A stretch of DNA of 64,000 bases from Thuidium tamariscinum. Lineage: Eukaryota; Streptophyta; Bryopsida; Hypnales; Thuidiaceae. Both the position numbers and the translations under genes were made by a program. Shown piece by piece: positions 33,415 to 45,949 of this stretch. The stretch is taken from contig OX344755.2 of the NCBI GenBank assembly GCA_947034885.2, positions 5,024,501-5,088,500 of the forward strand. Direction: 5' to 3'. Each line of letters begins with the position of its first letter. Positions within the stretch are counted from its first letter, which is position 1. The notes beneath the pieces were generated by a model, which saw nothing but the letters and a program-made list of their open reading frames with translations, was not told where the DNA came from and did no database searches.

Positions 33415-35330
33415 TATCATCACCTCTCTATTTCAACCATTTATATCAATAATAATAGGCTTACAAATAATTAATTGTAAAGTTCATAAGTAACAATGAC
33501 TTTTGAATTAAATAGAATTTTGGTTTTCAAAAATAAAAATAAAAATAAAATGATGGGTAAGGAAATTAAGCAATACTGTAACTTTTTATATCAAAAATAG
33601 ACTTGTATATAATTAAGGTGAAGTTTATAAGTGAGTGACTTTTGAATTAAATAGAATCTTAGTTCAATTTTAAAAAAGACAAATAGGATAACAAGTATAG
33701 TAGTGAGGAACCATGTCAAAAACAATTAAAACCATACATGATTTATAGAAAGGACACATGTGTCAATTTTCCATAGGTTGTAAAAATTTTATACATATTT
33801 TAAAAGGGATACAATACCCATTTTTCTATTGAACGTAAAACTTTTACATTCAATCTAAAACCCTAATTTCCTCAACAACTTTGTCTTCAATCTCATGTCT
33901 CATTCTCCTTAGTTGTGCCTTCACGCTCCTATATTGTTTACAAATGACAAAGAAAGCATCATAAATAAAAAACAAGTGAATAAAAAAGCATTAACAATAA
34001 GAATAACAAAGACAATCAAATAATAATAATAATATTGCAACTATCATAAAATGTCAACATTCAAAATTTCAAACATACTGTAATACTAAATTCCTTATTC
34101 AAAATTCACAAGCACTTCATTCTACCACAATTCAATTGAAATAATGAACATGCTTACAAATCGAGATACAACTTGCCAAACCCTAAAGCTTCTAATCCAC
34201 CTCCAAATTCTACATACAGTGATGCAAATTGCTTAACATGACATTGTAGTGCAAAATCTTCTTCTACATGCATCAAGTTGGTTTTGTACTTTCGAAAATG
34301 ATATCAAAATTATTGAATTTCAAGCAAACACAAAACAATAGGTAGTTGGCTCTTCCAAAAGAATATAATAACTAACAACTTAGTGAAACACTGAAGGTCT
34401 TATGTTTCATCTTTGGCTTGCTTTTTTTAATTTTGGTTTGCTTTTTTATTTTGGTTTGCTTTGTCTCCTTCGATAAAGAGATTACTATTGTTGGCTTATT
34501 GCACAATAAGAAAAAATAAGAATTTGTAGGTCTTAGCATGTTCCATTAAAAATAGCTTTCAAAAATTAAAAACTTCAAATAGTACTTGCAAATACTGCTT
34601 GTTTAGAGGATCATTGCCATGACATTTGAACTCTCTTTAATGATTACAAAGAAGAACATATTCATCACTCAAATGTACTCTACATTAAGTAGCAAGAACA
34701 ACAATAATTGAAACAAGAGCAATGATCATATACAAAGAAGATGTTAAAGAAGATTTGAATAGTCAAGTAATCTTAAGGAAAGAATGTGCTCCCTTTGAAC
34801 ATTAAATTGTATATTTGTAAAACCTTTGATTAGTATCCTCCACCAAAATCTTTTCATCGGTAAGAGGGCCTCAATGCATCGTGGATGGTAACCATCAATG
34901 GCCACCAAAATCTTTTCATACTTTGCAAGGAGGGGGGGAGGACGTGGTTTGTAAACACCATAGATAGTTATTATGCAATGTTGCATTCTTTCATATCATA
35001 AATAGACTCCATACAATTGGTTTGTAAGTAATAGTGATTAGTGATGTTTGAGTTAAATTTTAAGAAATAAAAGTAAAGTTATTTAGCCATGTCCAATGTC
35101 ATCACCTCTTTTTTGCAACCTTTCAAACCAAAAACAACCTTACATACCATTATTGTGAAGTTCATGAGTGAGAGTGACTTTTGAATTAAATAGAAAATTT
35201 GGTCAAATTTTTAAAAATATTATAAAAAGAATTTAACAATGTTAGATGTATCACTCTCACACATAATTATTGTGAAGTTTATGAATGAAAGTAATTTAGG
35301 CATATACAAAATTTTAGATGTTGAAAAGAG
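33415..35330. repeat. Diverged tandem/dispersed repeat, unit about 130-150 bp
   Basis: The phrase GAAGTTCATAAGTGA...TGACTTTTGAATTAAATAGAA recurs at about 33480, 33620, 35160 and, more degenerate, 35020 and 35270. It is preceded by TATATCA-AATAGACTT- or TCATCACCTCT-type sequence. The units are 70-85 percent alike by eye. Between 33.7 and 34.98 kb I see only AT-rich DNA. Confidence 0.5.
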
Positions 35331-36536
35331 TCAAAACATTGATCAAAATTAGAACACATACATTGCTAAAACATAAACAATAAAACACAATTTAAACAAG
35401 CAAATGAATATAACAAAATTTTAAATATAAGAAGAATATAAGATAGTAAGTTAGTTGTATTTGTAAGTAATTGGTGTGTTTTCAATATGCATAGTATTTT
35501 TGTGTTTTTTTCACAAGTATTTCAATAGTTGGAGAATTCTATATTTCTTTTTTCTTATAATATTTGTATATTATGAATGGCATAATCTAAATTTAGAAAT
35601 ATGAATTCCGATTCTTTACACATTTTATGTTATTTGCATTTTGAACACTAAAATGATCACAATGTGATTCCTTGATGACTAAAAGATTAATACAATACAT
35701 GGATGAAATTGACCCCTAAATACCACTAAAGCTAAAAAGTAGTCTTCCAGTCAATGAACAATTTAAGAATCAATGCACTTCCTAGCAACTGCATGGTTTT
35801 CATTCAAGTGCTTTTAGGCTTCTTTGAGTGTGTGTGTGTGTGCACAATAGATGTGGTGAAAATTTCCTAATTGAAGTGATGTTAATCTTTTTATACAAGA
35901 AAATGTGTTAAAAAATAAATCATCAAAGATGCTTTCTTAGTGTATTATGGTACCTTCTATCTCCTTGTTTTGGATCTCAAATTTAGTTGTAAAAATGGTC
36001 TTCATTTAAATTAACCCTTGAAGGACCATTGTTCCTTTAGGGGACAAATGGGATTTTGGGTAGGTACCTATGATCTCAATTTTTGTCTTGATTTTCTTAA
36101 ACTTTATTTGAAGATAGAAATATTGATTAGCTTTGTGGAAATATAATTTTTTTCAATCAATGCTTGGGAACAAAAGTTATTCCCATATAAGCTCAAAATA
36201 GGGGAGAGGGTGCAATCCAAATTTAAAAAAACATTTGAGTTCTAAAAAAAATAAAGATTTCTTCTTATAGACTATATTTTTCTACATGGAAGGTGTTGAT
36301 TCATTCCATTTGGATTTGCTATCAGAAAGCAATGGACAATCTTGTTTTGGGGCAATTCGATTGTCTTCATGAAAAAATTACTTGTAGAATTCATTTCTAA
36401 ATGTAATTTTTAACCATTTTTCAAGAAAAAAAGTTCCACATGGTTTATTTTGTCGTTCAAAATAATCTAATCATTGGTATTAGTGCATTTTAATTTTATC
36501 TTAGAGATATTAATAATTTAGATTTTTCCTTCTATC
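35331..36536. other. AT-rich spacer with a (GT)n run and an unpaired TTAA end
   Basis: A (TG)8-type run lies near 35828. At 36011-36014 TTAA is followed by CCCTTGAAGGACCATTG, matching the left end of the 223-bp TTAA MITE, but no matching right end was found before the next element. Confidence 0.4.
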
Positions 36537-37487
36537 TTAACCCCTAAATGTCCAAACTGCATTTTTTGGCAACATAGCAATTTTGGGCAGCTCACTACGA
36601 ATGGAATTTTTATTTTTTTTCTTTGAAATTTTTACACAAAGTGTGTCCAAGGAATAGCTTTAAGGCCCAAAAATTTTCATAACTTTTGACAACATGAATA
36701 AAAAGTTATTGCATGATATGTGATTTCTTTTACTTGGCGGGCAGACCAAGCAACTGAAAAAACTTCTTCAAAAATCACTTTTTCTAAAATTTGAAATTTG
36801 AAATTTTTTCTTTAGATTTTTATCTACTTTTAAATATTTTAATTATTCCATTTTGATTTGTGAAATGAAAGTTATGGAAGTTTTAGGGTGAAGGTAGTTT
36901 GTGGGAAGTTATGGAATTTCTACTCCAAAATAAACTTTGAAGTCCATTATTTTACTCAATTTTTAATATTTAAAAAAATAAATAAACACATTACGTGAAG
37001 ATTTTCTATTACAACATTAAAACCATTGAGATTGGAAATTTTCAATTTTAAAAATTAATTATTACTATTTTAATATTTTGATTCATTTTCTACCTCTTTC
37101 TACTTACTAATTGTTTTCTACATGTTGTGCAACTCCAAATGATTTGAAATTTTTTAGGCATGTAGCTAACTTGACTAAAAGAATGAATCGAAAGAGTAAC
37201 AACCATTTTGGACTTTTTTTCATACAAAAGTGAGCTACTGAAGTGCAGCTGCCCGGATTTTCGTAGGGACAAAAAAAGCATTTTTGACAATTCAAACACT
37301 ATTATCTTGCAATCTATACGGTGATATTTCTGAAATTTTTTCCACATATTTTCAAACTAGTTTACTATAATATCCTATGGTTACATTTGTCTTAAGATGT
37401 TTTGAAAAATATATTTTGGTCTTGTACTAGAAGTGGCAATTTTGGAGTGTTTTTGGCAAAATATAGTCAAATACATTTAGGGGTTAA
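36537..37487. mobile_element. TTAA-bounded piggyBac-like element, CCCCTAAA family
   Basis: The element is 36541-37483 (943 bp) with TTAA at 36537-36540 and 37484-37487. The left end CCCCTAAATGTCCAAACTGC is matched by CCCCTAAATGTATTTGAC from the right. It aligns end to end with 17250-18168. The minus-strand frame 37347-37090 is conserved with that copy. Confidence 0.75.
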
Positions 37488-37639
37488 ACCTACTTCTACT
37501 CGACAATTTCTTAAAGAATAAAAGTTGAGTTTTTAAATATTTCCTTCTATTTCCTAGACTCTCAACTAAATTCTGCACCATAAATTTTTGAAGCTCAAAA
37601 CTATATAGTGTAAAAATTTAAAATTAAGAAGGTTCAAAG

Positions 37640-37877
37640 TAAAATAATCCAATTGTGCAAAGTGCTCAAAAACTTTATTTTTTACTTTAAGCAAATCTTG
37701 CAATCTCTACACTCAAAATATTTGAAATTTTTTTCACATGCTCTCATACTAATAAGATATAAGATCCTACGGTTAGATGTTCAAAAAAGTAGTTTTCAAA
37801 TGTTTTTACTCTTTAAAATAGAAGTGGTAATTTTGAGTGTTTTTTGGGCAAAAAAATACCTTAGTCCTACAGTGGTT
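37640..37877. mobile_element. Right-end fragment of the same TTAA family
   Basis: AGAAGTGGTAATTTTGAGTGTTTTTTGGGCAAA and the terminus ...CAGTGGTTAA match the right end of the adjacent 36.5-37.5 kb element. It is a degenerate partial copy directly downstream. Confidence 0.5.
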
Positions 37878-38830
37878 AAATTCATTTGACATTACACCAA
37901 AAGGATGTGTTAGATAAATCTAACCACACACAAAGATGGACAACTTAATTTGTTAAAGAATCACTTCAAGTGCAACTTCATCTAAATATTTTAATGATAG
38001 AAAAAACACTTCAAAAACCAAAGTGACCACACTGTAGTCATTCAAGAAGTTAAGGCTAAAATGTTTAATCAATTATTGTTTGTTTCATATTGCTTTTGAG
38101 TTTGATCAAATTTTTTTTGTATGTTGCATGTTTTCACGCCAAACATTCATCCAAGAATCCTTCATTATCAAACAAAACCAAATTTTTTAAGTTTGTAAGT
38201 ATTATAGCGTGCTAAAAATTAATCTAGATTTTCATTTATAATTATTTTCATTTTCACCTATAGGGTGCTTCAAATTAGGACCAGGTAACTTTTTTTTCTA
38301 CTGAAAGTATCCCTTAAAATCATAATTACTAGGTAAATAGCCCCCAAATAATTATGTGGTTAATGCACATGGCTACAAAATATAAGGGGAAGTGACCTTC
38401 CCAAGGAAACATGCCACAATTAGATACACTCATCAAATAGTATTGCAATTGCCTAATTTGATTATAAAACCAACAAGTAAAGGCCTACACACAAATTTCA
38501 ATATAAAGTAGTAAACTAGTCAAGAAGCATATTGTTTCCAAGTAGTTGAAGAATTCAAGTTATTTGTTTGTTTCTACAAGTGGTAGTGTAGAGTGATTTA
38601 GATCCTAATTGGTAATTCTAAATCCTAAGTGTAAAGTTCGTTCAAGGAGGACTTAAAATAGGACTTACTTCTAATACACCTAATTGTCATTGCAACTAAC
38701 ACTAAGAAGTCAATTTGCCCTTCAAAACCACAATAAGTATTTTTATTCCACTAAATAACTAATTAATCAATTAACTTCAATTCTCAAAAGAAACACAAAG
38801 GGTATAAACTCTCCCAGTTTTATAATTCTT
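37878..38830. other. AT-rich spacer, nothing recognised
   Basis: No supportable feature. Confidence 0.35.
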
Positions 38831-38834
38831 CATT

Positions 38835-40275
38835 TTGTCTTCAGCCAACCAAATTGCTCTTCTCAGCAAACCAAACCGAATTGGCCTTTTCCATCACTGC
38901 CAGCCTTCACAGCATCTCCAAATTGAAATGGATCTTTTGCTCACCCTTCTTGGCCGCCTCACCAACCAAATCGAATTTGTCTCCTCCAAATTGAATCACA
39001 GCATGAAACTTCCACCCATAACTCTTCTCTCATTTGGACTTAATCCATTTTTTATTTTTTTTTATTTAACTTTTCTTTCCTTCCTCACAGACCAACTTGA
39101 ATTGAATCCTAATTGGTAATTGATACCATCTTAAACCCGATTAGGAAGCCAGCCTTTAGATTAACTCCAAATTGATTTTTTTCTTCACTTGTAATCACTC
39201 AGCACTATTCACCAACCAACATCACTCCAAATTGTTCTCCCATCACATCAAAACAATTCCAATTTGGCATTTATGCCATAACATACCCACATACATGCAC
39301 AACATCCAAATTGTTTTCCAGTTCACAACATTAAGCTTTATCACCAATTGGAAAATTAATCCAACATACATTCACACACAGGGACTCAAATCACTTCCCA
39401 TTAGCTTCAAATCAGCTTGCTCAACTTGATATTAATTCCGATTTGGTGACAAATCACCCTTAACATTATAATTGTTTTCCATGAGTTTCTTCTAAAATCA
39501 CCGAATAGGACCCTATCTGCAATTTACAAATTGCTCTTATCCTCTCAACTACTTCCTCCTACTAGGAATCATGTTACAAATTTAACTTCCTCCATTATCA
39601 CTGATTCCCTAATTGCTTCCATCATAATTAATAAACTCAAATTGTGGACTCAAATTTCTACAATACACTCCTGTCCCCCAATTCCTATACTTCCTAATTG
39701 GTAATAATTCTTCTGATTATTCCAAAATAGAAATCACTTCCACCACCTGCTCCAGTTCCCCGACTTGGACACAGACTCACATATAAATCCAAACACTCAG
39801 CACACACACATTAACACACAAAAAAACAAAGAATTTTCCCACTTGGAAACACAAACAAAAACTCAAATACGCAGCACGATCGGCTAGGACTCGCAGCGGA
39901 CACATTCAACACTGGGTGACAACAAAATTGCAAAACACAAACTAATAGGAATTCCCAAAAACGGTTACCAAAACTGCCCCGACTTGGAGCCTAACCACTC
40001 AACACAAACCGAATTGGAAACATGACCTAACTGCCAGCCAAATAAACCCAGTTGGAACTAACAAGTGGCCCCGCCTCCAACTACTCCGAATTGATTAAGG
40101 AAAATCCGACTTGGACACAAAAGAAATTCACCAACTGGGTTCTGACCTGACCCACCAACAAACTCGAATTACCCCACTCTGTAGACTCTATCACATCCAA
40201 ATAGAATTCACACAACAAAATTTGTTCAAAATCTGCATTCCCAATTGGTAAAAAACATACAAAATCATCCAATTA
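38835..40275. repeat. C-rich, G-poor block dense in CCRAATTGG-like motifs
   Basis: I count roughly 28 occurrences of AATTG/ACTTGG-type cores, often as CCAAATTG, CCGAATTGG, CCAATTGG or CCGACTTGG, in about 1.4 kb (for example near 38852, 38879, 38920, 38988, 39168, 39228, 39307, 39344, 39970, 40006, 40088, 40107, 40240). The plus strand has far more C than G. Spacing is irregular, so it is not a simple tandem array. Open frames here are short and unconvincing. Confidence 0.55.
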
Positions 40276-40329
40276 GTGCATAAACACCCTAAAAAGCCTT
40301 CAAAAACACAAAATTAACCCCAAAAATCC

Positions 40330-42110
40330 GCACGAAAAACTAAAGTAAAAATCCTACTAGGTTATCTACAGGTAGTCAATTTCTTGAATAATAAATCCCT
40401 AATACTTACAAATGCTAGTTAGATCCTAGCATTTGAATTAGAGGATCACAATTAAATTAACATAGTGACTTTTGCAATTTGTTGCATTGTTGTAATTGTG
40501 CATAGTCTCCTTAATTTACAAGAAGTCATTTTAGGTCAGATTTTTGTGCTATGGTTGAATCCAAAAATAATTTTTAGACTTTCTAACACAAGAATTGCTT
40601 TGTTGAATTTCATGATGTTTACACTTCTATGAGAATAGGGAGAAACTACATTGTAGAAGTAGTTTAGGCTTTTTTCCAAACTAAAAGCAATAAAAAAAGT
40701 TCAAGTCTAATGCTGTAAATATTTTTCCAAAAGTTAGAAAATTACCTCCTTATTTTTTTAATACTATTCTTCATAAAAAAAAATTCAAAAATTCCAATTT
40801 TCCTTATGCAAATATTGCACACTATGAAGTAAAGTTTTGAAAAATCTTTTGTCCTTTTCACAAACATGTACAACGCCTTAATAAAAAAATTTGCAAGTCT
40901 TTTTGTTTCCAAACGAATGCCTTCATTTTCATATGCAATCTTTCTAGCATCATTGCATGCCATTTCAGTCTTAAGCAGGCATACCAAATTTCAATTTATA
41001 AAACCAATGAAAGCTCTAATTGTAAAGCATTTAAAAAATTAAATATCATGATATATTATATGATAATTAATTGAGAGCCATCAATGATTTTTCAAAATGC
41101 ATTTCTACATACATTCTAGAATGCATTCCACAAGCACTAATTACTTAAAGCTAGTTACAACACATAGACATGTTTTTATAGGATTGGGATATGAGACACC
41201 TTGGCATTGAACTCACTGAGGTTAGTCAGAGTGCATTTTGGTTTGATTTCTTGAGGAACTTATGCTGTTTGTTATATGAGAGTAATAAAAGCTTTATTTT
41301 AGGTCTCCTTCGCTGCGTTTTTAATTTCATGAAGCATTGCATACTATAAAAAAATGGTGGGCTTGAATTTTGGAGATATTGAGGCCAATCAAAATATCAG
41401 TATTTGAAAAGGCAGGATGTGATGTGCTTATTTAAATAGAAGCACATCCATAATCAATTAAACTACTCTTAGTTGACGGGCATCACACACAACACTCCAT
41501 TTTTGGTTTCTTGGCATGTGCTACGAAGACTTTTATGAACTCTTCTGGCTAGCATCTTCATGCATTCATGCTTTCCATTGGTGCATTTACTGTCACTTGT
41601 GCGCTCTTCACAACTCGCCCCTATGAACAATAATAGATACCTATAAATGACTTTGCTTCAATAATTCCTAATAAATCCATTGCAACTCAGAATATTGTCA
41701 TTATCATGACCAATGCAACGTTGTTCATTTCTCTTTGCATGAACATAACAAATTTACTGACTGCCTCCACTGATTTCCTCACAAAGATGGTTTTTTCCTT
41801 ACATGCTCACTTTCTGGAACTCCTACCATACATGGAGGTCTGCCATTTGAAAAGCTACAAAACAGGCAATACAAACGAGAAACGTGCTTGCTCAGCTCAT
41901 TTCACATTCATGCTGCCCACTTTTGGATATTTGGCAGTAAACTCCTTGGTAGGTCAATTAGAATGTTTGGCATTGAAGGAAACAACAGTAGTTCACAAGC
42001 AGGAAGTTAAATCTGTCCCACGAAGTGAGATCAGAAGGGTAAAACTTTTGTTACCCAGGGGTAAAAGTAAAAAATCCCTCTATTTCTATGTCTTGTTTTG
42101 AGTGTATTCT
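40330..42110. other. Spacer, one weak open frame
   Basis: The longest frame with an ATG is 41706-42101 (+, 131 codons). It has no recognisable domain and codon use like its AT-rich surroundings, so I do not call it a gene. The rest shows nothing identifiable. Confidence 0.35.
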
Positions 42111-42510
42111 ATGCATCCCCACGCCTCCGCAAAAGAAGACGCAAACTGGGTAATTGGCTGGGCCCGGCCATGGGAATTGCCCCACGGTGCGCACGGGGAA
42201 AGAAAAAATAAGCCCGGGCTTGGCCAAATTTGGTGATGGCTCGGCCAAATGGCGAGCCATCAAGTGCACCCGGCATGTGTTTTTTTTTTCCTTTTTTCCA
42301 ACTTCCGAGGCACTTGGGATTAGAAAAAGGTTTTCACATGTCGGAATCTCCTTAGGTGGCACCTCGAAGTCTGAAATACCTTGCTTCCCCGTCTCGTTGG
42401 CCGTGTTGGGGTGGGGCAAATTTTTTTAGCTAGGCCCAGGCTTTCTTAATGGCTCGGCAAGTGGTCCCTGGCCGGGCCATTTGCCCGAGCCAGGCGTGGG
42501 GATGCTCTAA
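42111..42510. mobile_element. PIF/Harbinger-like MITE, GAGCATCCCCA family, copy 5
   Basis: The right end AGGCGTGGGGATGCTC is followed by TAA (42508-42510). The left end is degenerate (GCATCCCCACGCCT from 42113). The subterminal GCAAACTGGGTAATTGGC matches copies 3 and 4. About 395 bp, GC-rich, non-coding. Confidence 0.65.
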
Positions 42511-42810
42511 TTTGGAGTCTCTGATTGCCAATATGAAATCAGAATTTGTCAAAAAACAACAACTATGTGCAACAAATAACAAAATTCAGCGTTTCCCTCT
42601 GGAGTAAATCCATCCCGCTGGTCCCACTTCGTGAGACGCATTTAATGGTCTCCAGTTCACAATTCTCAGAACTTTGAGCTCAACCAAAGTTACAGTAAAG
42701 TGGGATTAAATTTTTTAACTTCCTCAATGCTAACTACCAATCCCTGGTTTCTAGCCAGTTGGCATTGCCTTCAGTCATGGGCATTGCAACATGATCACAA
42801 CTAAGGTAGG

Positions 42811-43052
42811 TACACCCAAAAGCGCCATCTACAGTGCACATATATTTCCGAAATCAGTCATGTTCACAGACTGTAGATGGCGCTTTCAAAAACAGACTTT
42901 GACTGTTAATAACTTTTGCATACGGTATCCAAATCCTGCGTTCTTTGGTGCATTGGAACATGCTTTCACTTGCCAACAAGACTATATAAAAATTTGAACT
43001 AATTAATATCAGGAACTAGGCTCAGTATGAATAAGTGGCGCTTTTGGGTGTA
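42811..43052. mobile_element. CACCCAAAAGCGCC element (mariner-like), copy 2
   Basis: The element is 42813-43050 (238 bp) between TA at 42811-42812 and 43051-43052, with 14-bp perfect ends CACCCAAAAGCGCC / GGCGCTTTTGGGTG. It is inserted in copy B of the cassette; copy C lacks it. An internal inverted pair CATCTACAGT / ACTGTAGATG gives secondary structure. Confidence 0.75.
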
Positions 43053-43442
43053 AGGTAGGACCACCCATTCCCGACTAGGGACCAATAACCAACCATATTT
43101 CCAACCATAGCAAAAAAGTGTTTTTTTCTCCATTTCAAAATTGGGACTTGTAAGTTATTGACATATGTTCCAATTTTGTGAGTCAGAAAGTAAAAAGCTA
43201 TAAATAAAAAGGTAGTTTTTGAGTGATTAAAGTCAGTGATCGGCAATAGGTCCGAAGCACTTTTTGCCATTCAAAATTCATAATTATTTCAATTTGAGTG
43301 ATAAAATTACCAAAGTTTTTGCAATCCTCCTCATTTCTATCGATGCACCTCTGAAAATTTTTACTTTGCCTTGTCCGATCCTAGATCATATCTCCAATTG
43401 CTTATTTGGTCGACTATAGGTGGTTCTACCTTACCTACCTTA
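43053..43442. mobile_element. GGTAGGACCACC-ended MITE abutting the previous one
   Basis: AAGGTAGGACCACCC (43052) is inverted at GGTGGTTCTACCTTACC (to about 43434), giving a roughly 385-bp element that directly follows the 42.8-kb MITE. Both lie in cassette B where copy C has no insertion. No coding content. Confidence 0.55.
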
Positions 43443-43637
43443 AAGCTAACCCTGTCTGACAATCAAAAATGCCAGACAGCCACACATGAAGCATCTGGCA
43501 AAATGTTTAATAAAAGTAGACTCATAACGCACATTATAAGGCTGTTCACACACTAGAGCCGAGACTGCGTCAGTACCAATACATCATAGAACTGTTCACT
43601 CCTACTGTGCACTGCAATTTCTTGAATAAGCTTACTG

Positions 43638-44865
43638 CTACTGTGTCTCAGTTGAAGACTTCGAAGACTCAGCATTGGCTTCCACATTGGCAGCAGCTTT
43701 GGTATCAGCTTTGGCACCTACAGGAGGAGAAAATCGTTTCCAATCAGAAACATTCCGCATTTTAAAGAAACAACCCTGCTTCATATTTTCACGGTTATGG
43801 TCATATTTGTTTCAGAGGCGGATAATGCAAGTGGGGTGATCAAAACAGCCAGGTCATTGTCTTCCTTGAAGAGAATTTTTACTCATTAACTCCAATCTGC
43901 TCATTCTAAGCCCTTCAATCAAATCAAAACTCTTTGATCGAAATGTTCTTAATTGAGTAGAACGCCTTGGCATTACGGTATGTTTCAAAAATGCTCTTGA
44001 GCCTCTCAACTTTCGAGCACTATGAAGTCCAAAAATGTGATACTCACGGTGACGAATGCTCAAAAAATTAGGATTGCTATCGAAATTTATGGGGTAACTC
44101 AAATCAGGAAGAGCGGTACAAGAAATATAGACATACCAAGTCCTAAGGTGATAAAGTAGGTAATATACAGCCTACGACTCTCCTCCAAAATTGAATTACC
44201 AAGCATGATTCAAAGAAGTCACGAGTGTTATGATTGTGACTCCAAGAGTCCCCTTCTAGTTGTACATATTTAGAACTCCCAAACTCCCCGAAATCCAGGA
44301 CTGGAGAGAGCCAAAGTAGTGGAATTTTGCCCATTCAACGAAACTGGCATTGAAGCTACCAAATAACTAACTTAGAGCAGAATTGGAATGTTCCGAAATC
44401 ATTCCACGAGAGTTTATAGAAAACATTTCAAGAGTTCAGTTTCCCCCAAAATGCGATCAGCTCGTAAATGCATGGTCGCTTTAAGGGGACTCTCGATCTT
44501 AGTAGAGGTGGTGGAAGAGAAATTTCCATACCTGATTTTGTAAAGAACCAGCCAAGAATGGAACCAAACCACGATTTCTTCTCAGCCCCTTTCCGAAGCT
44601 CTCTCCAGGCGAACTCGCCAGTCTCTTCGTCCTCGTAAATCTCAACTGCGTGAAGGTCTTGAATGACATCCGAACTCAACGGCCGCAGCTCCTTGTTGTC
44701 CGGCAGCAAAGTCAGCACATACTCGCGGTCAGTGGCGCTGCTGTCCGCCTTGATTGTCATGCTCTTCCCCGGCTCCAGCACTTGGAGGAGGCGGTAAATA
44801 TTGGAATTCCCCTCTTTCACTTGCACGTTGAAACGCGAATTGTTCGTCAAGGTGGTCCTCCCCAT
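43638..44865 (-). CDS. MGRTTLTN small protein, cassette copy B (2 exons)
   Basis: Exon 1 is 44865-44532 and exon 2 is 43717-43638; the joined CDS is 414 nt (137 residues, stop TAG). The donor ATCAG|GTATGG and acceptor CTCCTGTAG|GTGCC are strong, and the intron phase is the same as in A and C. Exon 1 has the conserved core (LEPGKSMTIKADSSAT, REYVLTLLPDNKEL) and a B-specific acidic stretch YEDEETGEFAWREL followed by a Trp/Phe-rich end. Exon 2 lacks the pentapeptide repeat and encodes AKADTKAAANVEANAES. Intact, so possibly functional although its upstream partner is broken. Soluble, with no signal peptide. Function unknown. Confidence 0.65.
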
Positions 44866-45019
44866 TTTGGCTGTGATTCAACAGCATCCCCACAGCTTTT
44901 TAGAGCCGAGAATTCAGCAGCATTCTCACATTCCTGAATAGAGGGCAACTCATGATCCTCGAAAAGGAATCTTTCTAGAAAAGAGTTCGAACTCAGATCC
45001 TGTTAGATTCGTTGAATGA

Positions 45020-45870
45020 CAATGGTATCGCTGGGGCTTAGCCTATAATCTCTTATCCATAGGACTCTTTAAATGTTCATCGCCAGTTTGGTGATATCAT
45101 GTTTAATTTGTTCAGAAAGAAATTGCCATGGCGAAGGCTATAAGCTTCTCCTCCATTAGACTTTCCCAGGTGGCCATCCATTTTGGACTGTGATCCAAGT
45201 GCATCCCCACAGTGTCTAATTAGCGAAGAATGCAGAAGCATTTTTGCATTCTTGAACGGACTGCAACTCATCCTCTACAAGAAACCCTTAGAAAAGAGTC
45301 CATATTGACATCCTGTTTAACTACTTCACAAAGATATCGTTGTGTTTCAGGTTATAAGCTCTTCTCCGATGGACTCTTCTACCCATTCAATTCTTCTACC
45401 ATCTGTTCAACTATCTTCTTTGACTATCATTATCACCAATTACATTATATTGGCGCAACTGTGGGCACCAAAATGGTGAAATTCATCTGCATGAAGCTCA
45501 AGAAACTAAGACTGGTATAGATTTACATTTCAAGCAGGGCTCCCTTGAAAGTGCGGGAGTCGTGGAATTCCACCAATTTAATGAAATTGACGTTCATTCT
45601 AATAACTTCATGGAAGCTTACACATGATTTGCTCAAAAAGGATCGTCTTCCTAGAGATTTTCTTATAGGGCAGAAGTACATTCAGGTTACTAGTATAACG
45701 ATGAAAGTAAAACTGAAAATAGGAGCTCCCACAAACGTTGGGGATTTTAGTAAAATTGGAATTCAACCCTAGTATCGACAAACATTGGGGATTCATTAAA
45801 TTAGGTTGCCGACCTGTCAAACATCATGAAAAAGTCTCAATTGATTCACACGAGCAAGGGTCAAGTACTC
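45020..45870. other. Conserved spacer between the two cassette genes, copy B
   Basis: It aligns with 6.9-7.8 and 61.8-62.7 kb. It includes the well-kept block at 45472-45520 (ATG-start frame on the plus strand, AG|ATGAATTTCACCATT on the minus) described under findings. Confidence 0.35.
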
Positions 45871-45949
45871 ACCACTATAGCCAGTGACCACGGGCACAGT
45901 CAATCTGTTCAGAGGTTCAGAGATCTGAATCACTGGGAGGAGGGGCAGG

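Noticed and set aside
41706-42101. 131-codon plus-strand frame
   Set aside because: No domain, no codon bias, no splice or promoter context, and it ends against a MITE.
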